From NCBI GenBank assembly GCA_002709705.1, contig PAQE01000037.1:1-62943 (forward strand): a stretch of DNA of 62,943 bases, given 5' to 3'. Positions 40,140-48,513 of the stretch are shown here, piece by piece. Source of the stretch: Methanobacteriota archaeon. Lineage in GTDB: Archaea; Thermoplasmatota; Poseidoniia; Poseidoniales; Poseidoniaceae. A program made the translations under genes and the position numbers. Below the pieces are notes generated by a model. The model was not told the origin of the DNA. It worked only from the letters and a program-made list of their open reading frames with translations, and did no database searches. The first letter of the stretch is position 1; every line of letters begins with the position of its first letter.

Positions 40140-40871
40140 ATGTTATTTGGAATCCTGGAGATGTTCAGAAATGATCCATTGTTACTTTTCATCATTACAT
40201 TGGGTGTGGCGTGTGCTATTGGAGGTATTCCTCCAATCCTCGAAAGAGCCAGAAGAAGGAGTATTGAGAACGATTTACCTGCAATGCTTGAGGCTTTGTC
40301 AGATTCATTAGGTGCTGGACTTGGTTTGCAACAAGCAATGATGGCAGAGGCCGATAGAAACACCGGTACCCTTGGCAAGTTACTCAAAGAGACTCTTTCT
40401 GAAAGCCACGCATCATCATTTGATTCAGCGCTTGCCAACTTCGCTACGAAATCTCGCTCATCACAGGTTCAAAGGGTAATGCACTTGATGTCAACCGCTA
40501 TAGAACAGGACGCTCCTTTGCAAAACATTCTTGCAGATATGTCTAGAGATTATGAAAGATTGAATGATTTGATGAACCGCCGAGAATCAGATTTGATGGG
40601 TAGATCGATTCTCATAATTATGTTCGTATCTGTTGGATTACCGTTTTTGATTGCATTTATCGTTGGTCTATTCGCACCTAGAACTCAGGGTTTCCAACTA
40701 GATTCGTTCAATTCTTCATTCACAATGTTCTTCGGAGCTGCATCGTTTGTAGCGATTGCAGTCAGTGGAAGAATGCTAGGAAGGATGCGCTCAGCATTGT
40801 GGTGGGCTCCACTCTGGATGGCAGTTTCTATGTCAATTTATCATGTAGGAGTCTTAGTAATTGGAGGTTAG
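40140..40871 (+). CDS. TadB/TadC-like membrane protein, single T2SSF domain (second half)
   Basis: A 243-residue protein with an N-terminal membrane helix, the T2SSF soluble core (DLPAMLEALSDSLGAGLGLQQAM, then NFATKSRSSQVQRVMHLMSTAI) and two or three C-terminal helices (about 155-180, 195-215, 220-240). It begins three bases after the stop of the partner gene. Together the two polypeptides make the membrane platform of a type IV-pilus or Tad-like machine. Confidence 0.75.
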   Translation: MLFGILEMFRNDPLLLFIITLGVACAIGGIPPILERARRRSIENDLPAMLEALSDSLGAGLGLQQAMMAEADRNTGTLGKLLKETLSESHASSFDSALANFATKSRSSQVQRVMHLMSTAIEQDAPLQNILADMSRDYERLNDLMNRRESDLMGRSILIIMFVSVGLPFLIAFIVGLFAPRTQGFQLDSFNSSFTMFFGAASFVAIAVSGRMLGRMRSALWWAPLWMAVSMSIYHVGVLVIGG

Positions 40872-40874
40872 AAT

Positions 40875-42110
40875 ATGGAAAAAATTCTCGAGCAATATGG
40901 AAGAGTAACAGTTTACATGGAGTCAAACCACCCTTCTCCAATGTATCACGTAGACGGTGGAGTAGAACCCAACCCTTACGGCAATCTAGCTGTACTTCTA
41001 GAAGATGATAATCTGGAAGAAGTGATGTATAACGGAGGCGCACAATGCGTAAAAGTCGCCCACAGGGATCATGGAATGTGTAGAACAAATGTTTGGGTAG
41101 ATGACCAACAAGGAATTGAAATTGCGAAAAATATTGCAGCATTTACTTCAGTTCCACTCGGAGATGGCCCAGGAATGGTTCCGATTTTCGATGGTAGATT
41201 ACCTGATGGAAGCCGTGTAAATGGTACGATACCCCCTGTTTCTCCAGACGGACCTACTTTGACCATTCGTAAATTCCGTGAAGACCCTCTAACAATGATT
41301 GATTTAATCAAATTCGGTACAGTGAATGTACGCTTGGCTGCAATGATGTGGGTTTGGATTGAAGGGTTGGATAGCAGGCCTGCAAACTTTGTTATTGCAG
41401 GAGGTACAGGTTCTGGTAAAACCACGACATTGAACTGTTTAGGAATGTATATTCCATGGCATAAGCGCTTGTTGACGGTAGAAGATACTGCTGAATTGCA
41501 AGTTTACCATGACCATTGGCTAAGAATGGAAACACGCCGAGAAAGGCCTGATGGAACTCCAGAAGTTGACATGAACGATTGTCTGAAGTCAAGTCTGAGA
41601 ATGCGTCCTGACAGAATTATTGTGGGTGAAGTTCGTTCCAGTGAGGCAGCTACTTTGCTAACAGCCATGAATACCGGTCACGATGGGTCTTTCGGTTCAT
41701 TGCACGCAAATACTGCTATGGAGACAATTACTAGGATGATTAATCCTCCAATGAATGTCCCTCCAATTATGCTTACTGGACTTGATTTGATTATTATTCA
41801 AGCAAGATTGTATGTAAATGGTAAAACCGCAAGGAAGATCACAGAGGTTGCTGAAGTTGCAGGAATGGAAGGTGATAAACCTCGTCTAAACGCCATATGG
41901 AAATACAATGCCGCAACCGATCAAATTGAAGAAACAGGTATTCCTTCGAAGATGAGAGAGACTATTTGTACAGCTGCAGGAATTACTCCTGCGCAGTTTG
42001 AACAGCATGTTAAGCAGAGAGAACAAATTCTTGCCGACTTGTTGAATAGAGATATTCGTGATATTGAAACAGTAACCAAGGTTATCCAAGGCTTCTACGC
42101 TTCACGTTAA
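40875..42110 (+). CDS. TadA/FlaI-type secretion ATPase
   Basis: A type II/IV secretion ATPase of 411 residues with the Walker A motif GGTGSGKT (Lys182), Asp box EDTAEL, Walker B-like DRIIVGEVRSSEA (Glu252) and His box GSLHANT (His277). It powers assembly of pilus subunits through the two T2SSF proteins before it. Length and the compact N-domain fit TadA/CpaF-like better than the longer FlaI. A DUF1628-type pilin is encoded 6 kb downstream. The neighbours lack archaellum genes arlC-H. Confidence 0.85.
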   Translation: MEKILEQYGRVTVYMESNHPSPMYHVDGGVEPNPYGNLAVLLEDDNLEEVMYNGGAQCVKVAHRDHGMCRTNVWVDDQQGIEIAKNIAAFTSVPLGDGPGMVPIFDGRLPDGSRVNGTIPPVSPDGPTLTIRKFREDPLTMIDLIKFGTVNVRLAAMMWVWIEGLDSRPANFVIAGGTGSGKTTTLNCLGMYIPWHKRLLTVEDTAELQVYHDHWLRMETRRERPDGTPEVDMNDCLKSSLRMRPDRIIVGEVRSSEAATLLTAMNTGHDGSFGSLHANTAMETITRMINPPMNVPPIMLTGLDLIIIQARLYVNGKTARKITEVAEVAGMEGDKPRLNAIWKYNAATDQIEETGIPSKMRETICTAAGITPAQFEQHVKQREQILADLLNRDIRDIETVTKVIQGFYASR

Positions 42111-43834
42111 TCGTGAGAAAGTTTCAATCTGGCAAGTAAATCGTCGACTCCGTCTATTCTCTGTCGCATAGTTGAGACTCTTTGTGCAGCATCTGCAACA
42201 GATTCGGCTAATTCCATTTCTTCATCAGCATCTTCTTCCTTATCGCTAGTTTTGAATTGTTGAGCCAATCTTTTCAAGTCGGTAATAATTGAATCAACTT
42301 CGGTATCGCTTACTTTGATTCCAGGGGCTAATCTAGGGATATCGCTAGGGGCAATGTACCCTAATTCAGCACCCACGACTCCTGCTGCTGCCACTATTCT
42401 TGGGCGAAGGTCTGCATTGTTGACATCGTATCCTTTCTTCTCCAAGAATCTGATTACAAGTGTTTGCTGTGCATCTCCATACGCGCCTTCGGATTTCTCG
42501 AGTATTGCCTCAACTAGTTGCTCAAAGCCATCGATATTCCTCTCCAATCTGTCAAGGGTTCGCCTTTCATTCGATCCCAAATGGATTGCACCGTGTTGTA
42601 GTAGGCGAATAACTCTAGTTCTACGAGCAGTCCGAGGGTCTGTTGCAGCGATTTCTTCATCTAGAGAAATTTGCAAGTCAAACAGAGCATGTAATCTTCC
42701 AGAAACCGAAGGCAATCGCAAATCGAGATACATATTTCGTGCTTTGTCCTCAAAAGCCATTCTAGCTTTTACCATCTCGCCGTTGTGCTCTGCGATAATC
42801 TCTGGTAAAGATTCCCTGAGGATATTTCTAGCCTCTTCGAATTTACGCAAAGCCTCTCTTTCCCTCCATGAATTCGGCATTGAATGCATTGCATCTTTTT
42901 CAGCTTTAGCCATCTCATTTAATGTAAATAGCCTAGATTTGACAAAATCAATTGCGTTTGAATCACTTAGCGTGAATCCATGATCAGATAAACTAGAAAT
43001 GAAAGCGTTAACATCCTCGGTGTCATTTACAGAGCCAACCAATAGGAAGTCTCTGCACAAAGCATCAATTTCAGCACTACGTCCTTCGATTTCAATTACG
43101 GCAGTTGTCAGTTCAACAACTGGGGGTACAGGAGTAGGCTCATCTATCGCTTGAGGTACAATATCAATAATTTCTACCTCTCCCTCATCATTTACTTCAG
43201 AGATTTCTGGAAGCGGAATTTGCACAACAGGAATTGGAGTCAGAACTTCTGGAATTGGAACTTGTTTAACAGGAATTGGAATTTGTTCCACAGGGATTGG
43301 TTTCAAAATAGGTTTCTGAGGAGAATCTTCATCCCCTGGAGAGGGAATAGGTATCACCTTAGGAGCGCCGCGGGGCCTTCTGAGACTCTTTTTGATTACT
43401 CCCCATGAACCTGATTGCGAGGTTAGTACACCAGCTACTCGCATCAAGAGTGCTTGCTTGGCACCTGATCTGGGGAGGTCAAGTTTTGAGCATAATTCAT
43501 GCAACTGATCACGCGATAGTGAATCTAATTTTTCCGGAGTTAACTGTTTTGCATCATGATTCAGGTGCAGGAAAAGGCGTTGCCTCCTCTCTCTTATTGA
43601 ACCGGATTTTTTAACCCCAAATACGGATAGAACTTTTCCCAGGTCATTATTCAAAATGGAACCGATGTTTTCTGGTGAGAAATCCCACTCATCCAAAACT
43701 AGTTGTGCGATTAGTTTTGCACGCAGGACTTCTACTGAACCATTTTTAGAAATTCCATGCTGAGCACAAATCTCTTTCAGGCGGTCAAGTCTTGCCTGAT
43801 GAAGTTCAGAAAGTAGGGTTTGCTTCTCATCCAT
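42107..43834 (-). CDS. SAP-repeat protein with Pro-rich linker and coiled coil
   Basis: The N-terminus has three SAP-type helix-turn-helix motifs (about residues 5-35, 45-80 and 95-125, for example LKEICAQHGISKNGSVEVL and LHELCSKLDLPRSGAKQALL), usual in DNA- or RNA-binding proteins. A linker of PIPxxQ repeats (about 160-210) follows, then an Ala/Glu-rich helical body. I see no catalytic motif. A longer start at 43870 is possible, but ATG 43834 has AGAGGT in front. It is convergent with the pilus ATPase gene (4-base overlap) and divergent from the coiled-coil gene across a hairpin-rich gap. Confidence 0.6.
   Translation of the reverse strand: MDEKQTLLSELHQARLDRLKEICAQHGISKNGSVEVLRAKLIAQLVLDEWDFSPENIGSILNNDLGKVLSVFGVKKSGSIRERRQRLFLHLNHDAKQLTPEKLDSLSRDQLHELCSKLDLPRSGAKQALLMRVAGVLTSQSGSWGVIKKSLRRPRGAPKVIPIPSPGDEDSPQKPILKPIPVEQIPIPVKQVPIPEVLTPIPVVQIPLPEISEVNDEGEVEIIDIVPQAIDEPTPVPPVVELTTAVIEIEGRSAEIDALCRDFLLVGSVNDTEDVNAFISSLSDHGFTLSDSNAIDFVKSRLFTLNEMAKAEKDAMHSMPNSWREREALRKFEEARNILRESLPEIIAEHNGEMVKARMAFEDKARNMYLDLRLPSVSGRLHALFDLQISLDEEIAATDPRTARRTRVIRLLQHGAIHLGSNERRTLDRLERNIDGFEQLVEAILEKSEGAYGDAQQTLVIRFLEKKGYDVNNADLRPRIVAAAGVVGAELGYIAPSDIPRLAPGIKVSDTEVDSIITDLKRLAQQFKTSDKEEDADEEMELAESVADAAQRVSTMRQRIDGVDDLLARLKLSHD
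43205..43305 (-). repeat. Degenerate Pro-Ile-Pro coding repeat
   Basis: Within the SAP protein, about five copies of a PIPVxQ/PIPE unit occur in a row (PIPVEQ, PIPVKQ, PIPEVL, PIPVVQ, PLPE). At DNA level the copies share GGAATTGGAA-like segments but differ in third positions, so the repeat is old and kept for its protein property, a stiff extended linker. Confidence 0.5.
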
Positions 43835-43881
43835 TCGCATACCTCTAATCGTCCCTCCACTCCTCTCCATATTTGAGGTTA

Positions 43882-43991
43882 CACCTCATTGAGGTGCTCA
43901 AAAGGCACATTCTGAGGGGTATTTCCAAACTCTAGGCCCCTACGGGGCCACAATTTCACTAGTTCCGAAAAACAACACCTTCAAACGGTGT
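43882..43991. repeat. Three short perfect hairpins in a divergent intergenic region
   Basis: The palindromes are CACCTC-ATT-GAGGTG (43882-43896), GGCCCC-TAC-GGGGCC (43935-43949) and ACACC-TTCAAAC-GGTGT (43975-43991). They fill the gap between the SAP gene (minus) and the coiled-coil gene (plus). Such density suggests regulation of one or both genes. The first is the only one near the SAP start. Confidence 0.5.
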
Positions 43992-44020
43992 CGAGGCTAA
44001 CATAAACTCGAGGGCGAGCA

Positions 44021-44650
44021 ATGGGGCGCTATGAGAGAGCTGCCAAAACCTCTCTAAAGGAGGCCACTGCATTAGCATCCGGCATAATCACAACCGTTAG
44101 GCACGATCTTCGCAGAGAAGAAGTGCGATTGGAAGAAGAAATGCGTGAAAGAGTTGAATCTATTCAGTCTATTTTGAATGAGGTTGCAAGTATTCAAGAC
44201 GCAATCATTGCCGGCTCTTCTGAGGTTAAGAGAGAATTGGAGAAAGCCAAGAAAAAACTTGTCAAATACGGCGATAGAGAACTTATGGTTACTCAAATTA
44301 TTGGCGCAGCAAATAGGCTGGGAGAATTACGTACTCTACACCTTGACGCAGTACTTCGAATCCAAGGTGCTTTAGCCCGCCCTCCTTCTGCAGTAGACAT
44401 TATCGAGAGGATGACCAAGGATTTGCTGAAACTTTCTGGTTCATGGGAGGCATCTGCTCGTGAAATTGATGAATCAATTGCAGATGTAGTCGATGCAAAC
44501 GCTCCAATCGAAATGATCGAACTTCAAAGAGAATTGACAAATAATGGATATGATTTGATTCTCGCTGGTGATGACAGAGATCCGGAGAATATCGAAAAGT
44601 GTCGAGCCAAAATCAGAGAATTGTCTGGAGAAGAAATCTCGGAAGATTAG
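44021..44650 (+). CDS. Coiled-coil protein of unknown function
   Basis: The 209 residues are almost all helical. The first 90 are strongly charged (RREEVRLEEEMRERVESIQS, then KRELEKAKKKLVKYGDREL), fitting a long coiled coil. There is no signal peptide, membrane segment or motif. Its end overlaps the HemC-like gene by 4 bases on the other strand. The start is ATG 44021. Confidence 0.5.
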   Translation: MGRYERAAKTSLKEATALASGIITTVRHDLRREEVRLEEEMRERVESIQSILNEVASIQDAIIAGSSEVKRELEKAKKKLVKYGDRELMVTQIIGAANRLGELRTLHLDAVLRIQGALARPPSAVDIIERMTKDLLKLSGSWEASAREIDESIADVVDANAPIEMIELQRELTNNGYDLILAGDDRDPENIEKCRAKIRELSGEEISED

Positions 44651-45786
44651 ACATGGTCTTCTTCCTTGAACAGAGGAGCATAAATTCGGTCCTCAGATAA
44701 TCTCCCTTCATTCACAAGTTCCTCGATGTAATCGTCCATTAGCTGTTTCATTCTTCCTCTTTTCTCCTCTTCAGGAGTTTCCTTTGCGATTTTCAAGAGT
44801 TGCTGCCAATTGAAGACCAAATTTTGAGCTCCAGAATGGCTTTCATCGATCGGGAAAATTCTTTCCACACTTGTTGTAACGCTCCCGTCTTTACTAACAG
44901 TTTCTAGGATAATGTCTATCCTTGATTCAGAATCTTTCGGGCCTTGATGTTCATCGCCTCCTGAGAATGTCTTCCATTCTTTCAGAGGATTTTCTGAGCC
45001 AAGCGATTTGCCTCTATTTCCAACATCTTGTAAAATCGATCGGACTTTTCTTTGCTCAATAATTAAGCCTATTTTGTCTCTTAGATTTTCTTCAATACTA
45101 TCTAGGACCGTTAATTCAAGCCTAAAGGAAAGAGCAGCACCAGCATCTATTACCTTCGAGAATCTAGATGCAGGAAAGTCCTTTCTAGTCAGTAAAATAG
45201 TGTATCCTTCTAGTGGAATAGGAATGAATCTTGATCTTGCATCATCTTGTCTTTGCATTCCCAAAGTATGCCTTCTAGGTTTCGAGGAAAGTGATGAATG
45301 AAGTGTTCTAGTAGTGATGAATCCATCGATTTCTCTTTTTGTTCTCAAGTTTTCTAACCATTCAACTCTTTCAAAAGCATCATCAGGTATACCTTCTATG
45401 TCATCAGCTAACCGTACCTTTAGGTCTCTTCTTGAACGGATCATCTGCCTTTTCAAAATTTCACAATCAGCAATAATAACTCCATTTTTGGGAATGTACT
45501 CTGGTTTATCTTCGCCAACTAGAACACGTGTTGGCTCTCTTCTTGGTAGAACTAAAACTGATGATAGTTCTTTGATACGATTATTAAACCACCAATCTCC
45601 CGAAACCGGAACAATATCTCCATGCCCGTCTAGTAACAAATCTATGGCAGTCTCGAGATGCGGGACGTGCTTAGCGACTAAATCTAATCCATCCGGTGAA
45701 CTATTGATGAATTTCTGAGCGTGAGTGCTAACTCCGTCACCGGTTTCGGGACAAATTAGTATCTCAAAGCGGTCTTCTCCACTCAT
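44647..45786 (-). CDS. Degenerate HemC (hydroxymethylbilane synthase) paralogue without catalytic residues
   Basis: The sequence follows HemC through all three domains: [24 protein letters not shown] matches [36 protein letters not shown] matches [31 protein letters not shown] matches [37 protein letters not shown] matches SLPAVGQGAVGIECR; and [13 protein letters not shown] matches the C-terminal domain. Asp64 is at the position of the catalytic Asp, but the neighbouring Lys is Gly, most substrate arginines are lost, and the only cysteines are 12 and 108, so the cofactor-attaching cysteine is missing. It cannot be a normal porphobilinogen deaminase. The ATG at 45786 follows GAGGTG. A GTG at 45834 is less likely. 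Confidence 0.5.
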   Translation of the reverse strand: [379 protein letters not shown]

Positions 45787-45866
45787 CCATTCACCTCGGC
45801 CAGCAGGTGCCGGCAACTGTGGGGCGTCCGCCACTCGTTAAGAAGGCGACCCTTGTGGGGGGTTCC

Positions 45867-46841
45867 ATGGAGGACAATGAGGCACTCGATAGGATTGACG
45901 AGATGAGGGATTTGGTTAATGCTAATCTCGAATCAATTATTGGCGAGCAATCTGCTGTTTTTGGTGAAGTTGCTGAAGTATCAGGCCAAGTAGTCCTAGC
46001 TGGTGGAAAGAGGGTTAGGCCGATTATGGTAATGCTGGCGTATGATTTAGCTGGTGGTCAAGACATAGACGAAATTATTCCATTTGCAATGTCCAACGAA
46101 TTTATCCACACTGCTAGTTTAGTTCATGACGACATTAATGATGAATCTTTAATCCGTAGGGGACAGGATACAATTCATGCCAAATATGGACAGGCAAAAG
46201 CCATTATTGCTGGAGATTGGTTATTTTCACAGGGTTTCGGACTTGGAGGGCAGTACGACAAATCTGTAGTCGATGTAATGGCGCATTATTGTTCAAAACT
46301 TGCTAGTTCTGAATTTACACAAATTGATCACATTCTCGATCTATCAACTAGCCCTGAAGACTATCTTGAAATCGTCAAAGGAAAAACTGCGGGCCCGTTT
46401 GCAGCAGGTTGCAAAGGGGCGGGATTAATAGCAAAATCTAGCGAAGAAGCATGTGAGAAATTATTTGATTTTGGCATGGAGATTGGAATCGCATTCCAAT
46501 TGGTAGATGATTTGTTGGACATTCGAGGTGATGAGCGAATGGGCAAACCTAGAGGCTCAGACATATACGAAGGGAAAATGACGCTGCCAATAATTCATGC
46601 TCTAACTATTCTTCATGGAGACCAAAGGGTACGTCTTGCAGAAATTATTCACAATTTTGAAGATTCATTATTTGATGAATTAATCAGTTTACTGAATTTC
46701 GGAGACAGTCTTAGCTATACAGAGATATTGATTCAGAACCATCTGGAAAGAGCAATGCTGAATCTAGATTATTTCCCGGATTGCGATGCAAAGCAATTGC
46801 TTAAACATCTAGTTGAATTAATCAAGAATAGACACAAGTGA
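45867..46841 (+). CDS. idsA: Geranylgeranyl diphosphate synthase
   Basis: A trans-isoprenyl diphosphate synthase of 324 residues. The first aspartate-rich motif is in LVHDDINDES followed by RRG, and the second is in QLVDDLLDIRGDERMGKPRGSD. GGKRVRP at the N-terminal part binds diphosphate. It makes the C20 chains of archaeal ether lipids. The next gene, a geranylgeranyl reductase, uses its product after head-group assembly. ATG 45867 is preceded by a GGGGGG stretch. An upstream in-frame start at 45807 would overlap the divergent promoter region. Confidence 0.9.
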   Translation: MEDNEALDRIDEMRDLVNANLESIIGEQSAVFGEVAEVSGQVVLAGGKRVRPIMVMLAYDLAGGQDIDEIIPFAMSNEFIHTASLVHDDINDESLIRRGQDTIHAKYGQAKAIIAGDWLFSQGFGLGGQYDKSVVDVMAHYCSKLASSEFTQIDHILDLSTSPEDYLEIVKGKTAGPFAAGCKGAGLIAKSSEEACEKLFDFGMEIGIAFQLVDDLLDIRGDERMGKPRGSDIYEGKMTLPIIHALTILHGDQRVRLAEIIHNFEDSLFDELISLLNFGDSLSYTEILIQNHLERAMLNLDYFPDCDAKQLLKHLVELIKNRHK

Positions 46842-46850
46842 GGTTTTGGT

Positions 46851-47951
46851 TTGTCCGAAGAGTTTGATCACGATGTTATCGTAATTGGCGGCGGCCCCGC
46901 AGGTAGCACTGTTGCAAGATATGCAGCATTAGGTGGGGCGAATGTTTTGGTCGTCGATGGGAGAGACCCGATAGGTACACCACTACAATGTGGGGAATTG
47001 GTCCCATCAAACGAGGAAATGCGCAGATTATGTCCTGATGTTCCTGAGATGGATGATTTATTTAGAACTCCAAAACAGGCAATATCTCGAAATTCAACTA
47101 AAATGCATTTAGTTCCACCATCCGGTAAACCATTGAAATTTGATTTCGATGGCTATGTGCTAAATCGAGTAGTTCATGACGAATTTTTGGTTGATTTGGC
47201 AAAAGAATCTGGAGCGGAGTTTTTGGTCGGCACAAGAGTTTCTAGAGTTGAAGATAATTCGGTAATCTTGCGAGACGGAAGAACAATTTCAGCCAAGATA
47301 ATAGTAGATGCAGGTGGACACAACGGGCCAATAAGGAGAGATTATTGGACTGAAAAGTCAACCAAGATACCCGTGAAATTCGTTTTGATGGACGGTGATT
47401 TCGGCGATGCAGTAGAACTTCATTTTGGTTCTATGGCTCCAGGAGGTTATGCTTGGATGTTCCCTAAATCAAGTGGGGCTAATATCGGGTTGGGAATTCA
47501 GAGAAGTTTTTCTAAAGGTCGTACTTTGAATCAATATACAGATGATTTCGTCTCAAAATACGATGGAGAGATAACATTCAACGGGGCAGGTTCGCTTCCA
47601 ATGTCTGGAACAATTAAGAAATTCGTAAAAGGCAACTATGTTCTTGTGGGTGATTCTGCAGGAATGGTGCTGCCATCTAATGGAGCAGGAATTACGATTG
47701 CAATGATCGGCGGAAGAATTGCTGGACAAGTTGTTGCAGAGCATCTCAAATCTGGATTGCCTCTAGAAGAATATGAGAAGATTTGGAAGAAGCAAATGGG
47801 CAAAGTGATGCGCAATTCCAAGCGTTCGTTCAAAATTGGAAGTATGATATTCAGGTTGCCTGATTGGATTTTGAACATGATGTTTAATCGATTAACTAAG
47901 GGGATAATTTGGAGAGCAGTGACTTGTCGGCGGATGTTTTGGTTAATCTGA
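46851..47951 (+). CDS. Geranylgeranyl reductase-family flavoprotein
   Basis: An FAD-binding GxGxxG motif, VIVIGGGPAGSTVARYAA, opens the protein. CGELVP carries the active-site Cys region. NRVVHDEFLVDLAKESGAEF and VLVGDSAGMVLPSNGAGI (second FAD motif) complete the family pattern. It saturates the geranylgeranyl chains of archaeal membrane lipids. Length is 366 residues, slightly short at the C-terminus. It starts at TTG 46851 with GAGGT upstream, 9 bases after the GGPP synthase stop, so both form a lipid operon. Confidence 0.85.
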   Translation: MSEEFDHDVIVIGGGPAGSTVARYAALGGANVLVVDGRDPIGTPLQCGELVPSNEEMRRLCPDVPEMDDLFRTPKQAISRNSTKMHLVPPSGKPLKFDFDGYVLNRVVHDEFLVDLAKESGAEFLVGTRVSRVEDNSVILRDGRTISAKIIVDAGGHNGPIRRDYWTEKSTKIPVKFVLMDGDFGDAVELHFGSMAPGGYAWMFPKSSGANIGLGIQRSFSKGRTLNQYTDDFVSKYDGEITFNGAGSLPMSGTIKKFVKGNYVLVGDSAGMVLPSNGAGITIAMIGGRIAGQVVAEHLKSGLPLEEYEKIWKKQMGKVMRNSKRSFKIGSMIFRLPDWILNMMFNRLTKGIIWRAVTCRRMFWLI

Positions 47952-47975
47952 AACGCATCGAAACCAAGCAAATTA

Positions 47976-47985
47976 GGATTAATCC
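47976..47985. promoter_or_regulatory. Palindrome GGATTAATCC upstream of the pilin gene
   Basis: A perfect 10-base palindrome 49 bases before the pilin ATG at 48034. It is short enough to be chance, but its position fits a regulator site. Confidence 0.25.
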
Positions 47986-48033
47986 CTCCAATCTAAGCGG
48001 TTGATTCAAGTGATTTGTATGCGAGGGGTAGTC

Positions 48034-48513
48034 ATGCACCGAGATGACAATGCGGTAAGCCCAGTCATCGCTACTGTGCTTTTACTCGCAATCACCGTTC
48101 TACTCTCAAGTATGGTTTTCGTAATGATGTCAACTACACTTGATACTGTAGAAAAGGCCGACCCGAAAGCATCTGTTTCTGTTCGGGCACTGTCAAATGG
48201 CTATCATGTTGTTTCGATTACAAGCATAGATCAATCTCTAGATCCATCTAAAGTCGAATGGGCAATTGTCAATCAGACTGGCCAGAGCATCAAAGAATAC
48301 TATGGATTTGTAGATGATCCAGATGTTTATGGCACAGTGGGTACAAATGTTTCATTCCATGACCGTGATGCAGGATGGTCAATCACTAAAGGAGATTATT
48401 TCGTAATTAATTGTGAAGAAATTGAATGTGATTCAGGGAACCATATTTTCCAATTAGTGGACAAAGGAAGCAATACTGTGCTAGCTAAGATAAAGTTACC
48501 AACTTCTGATTAA
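48034..48513 (+). CDS. DUF1628-type archaeal pilin
   Basis: The class III signal peptide motif HRDDNAVSPVIATVLLLAITVLL is unmistakable: a short charged leader, a processing site before VSPVIA, and the hydrophobic assembly helix, as in haloarchaeal PilA-type pilins. The mature domain is about 130 residues, beta-rich, with two cysteines close together near the C-terminus (NCEEIECD). It is the best candidate substrate of the pilus ATPase at 40875-42110. An upstream start (48001) is in frame but would bury the motif, while ATG 48034 has GAGGGG in front. It ends with a 4-base overlap with moaA. Confidence 0.85.
   Translation: MHRDDNAVSPVIATVLLLAITVLLSSMVFVMMSTTLDTVEKADPKASVSVRALSNGYHVVSITSIDQSLDPSKVEWAIVNQTGQSIKEYYGFVDDPDVYGTVGTNVSFHDRDAGWSITKGDYFVINCEEIECDSGNHIFQLVDKGSNTVLAKIKLPTSD

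Noticed and set aside
40875-42110. Archaellum motor ATPase FlaI/ArlI.
   Set aside because: The neighbours are not arlC-H, the platform protein is split, and the gene order is reversed. It cannot be fully excluded without phylogeny.
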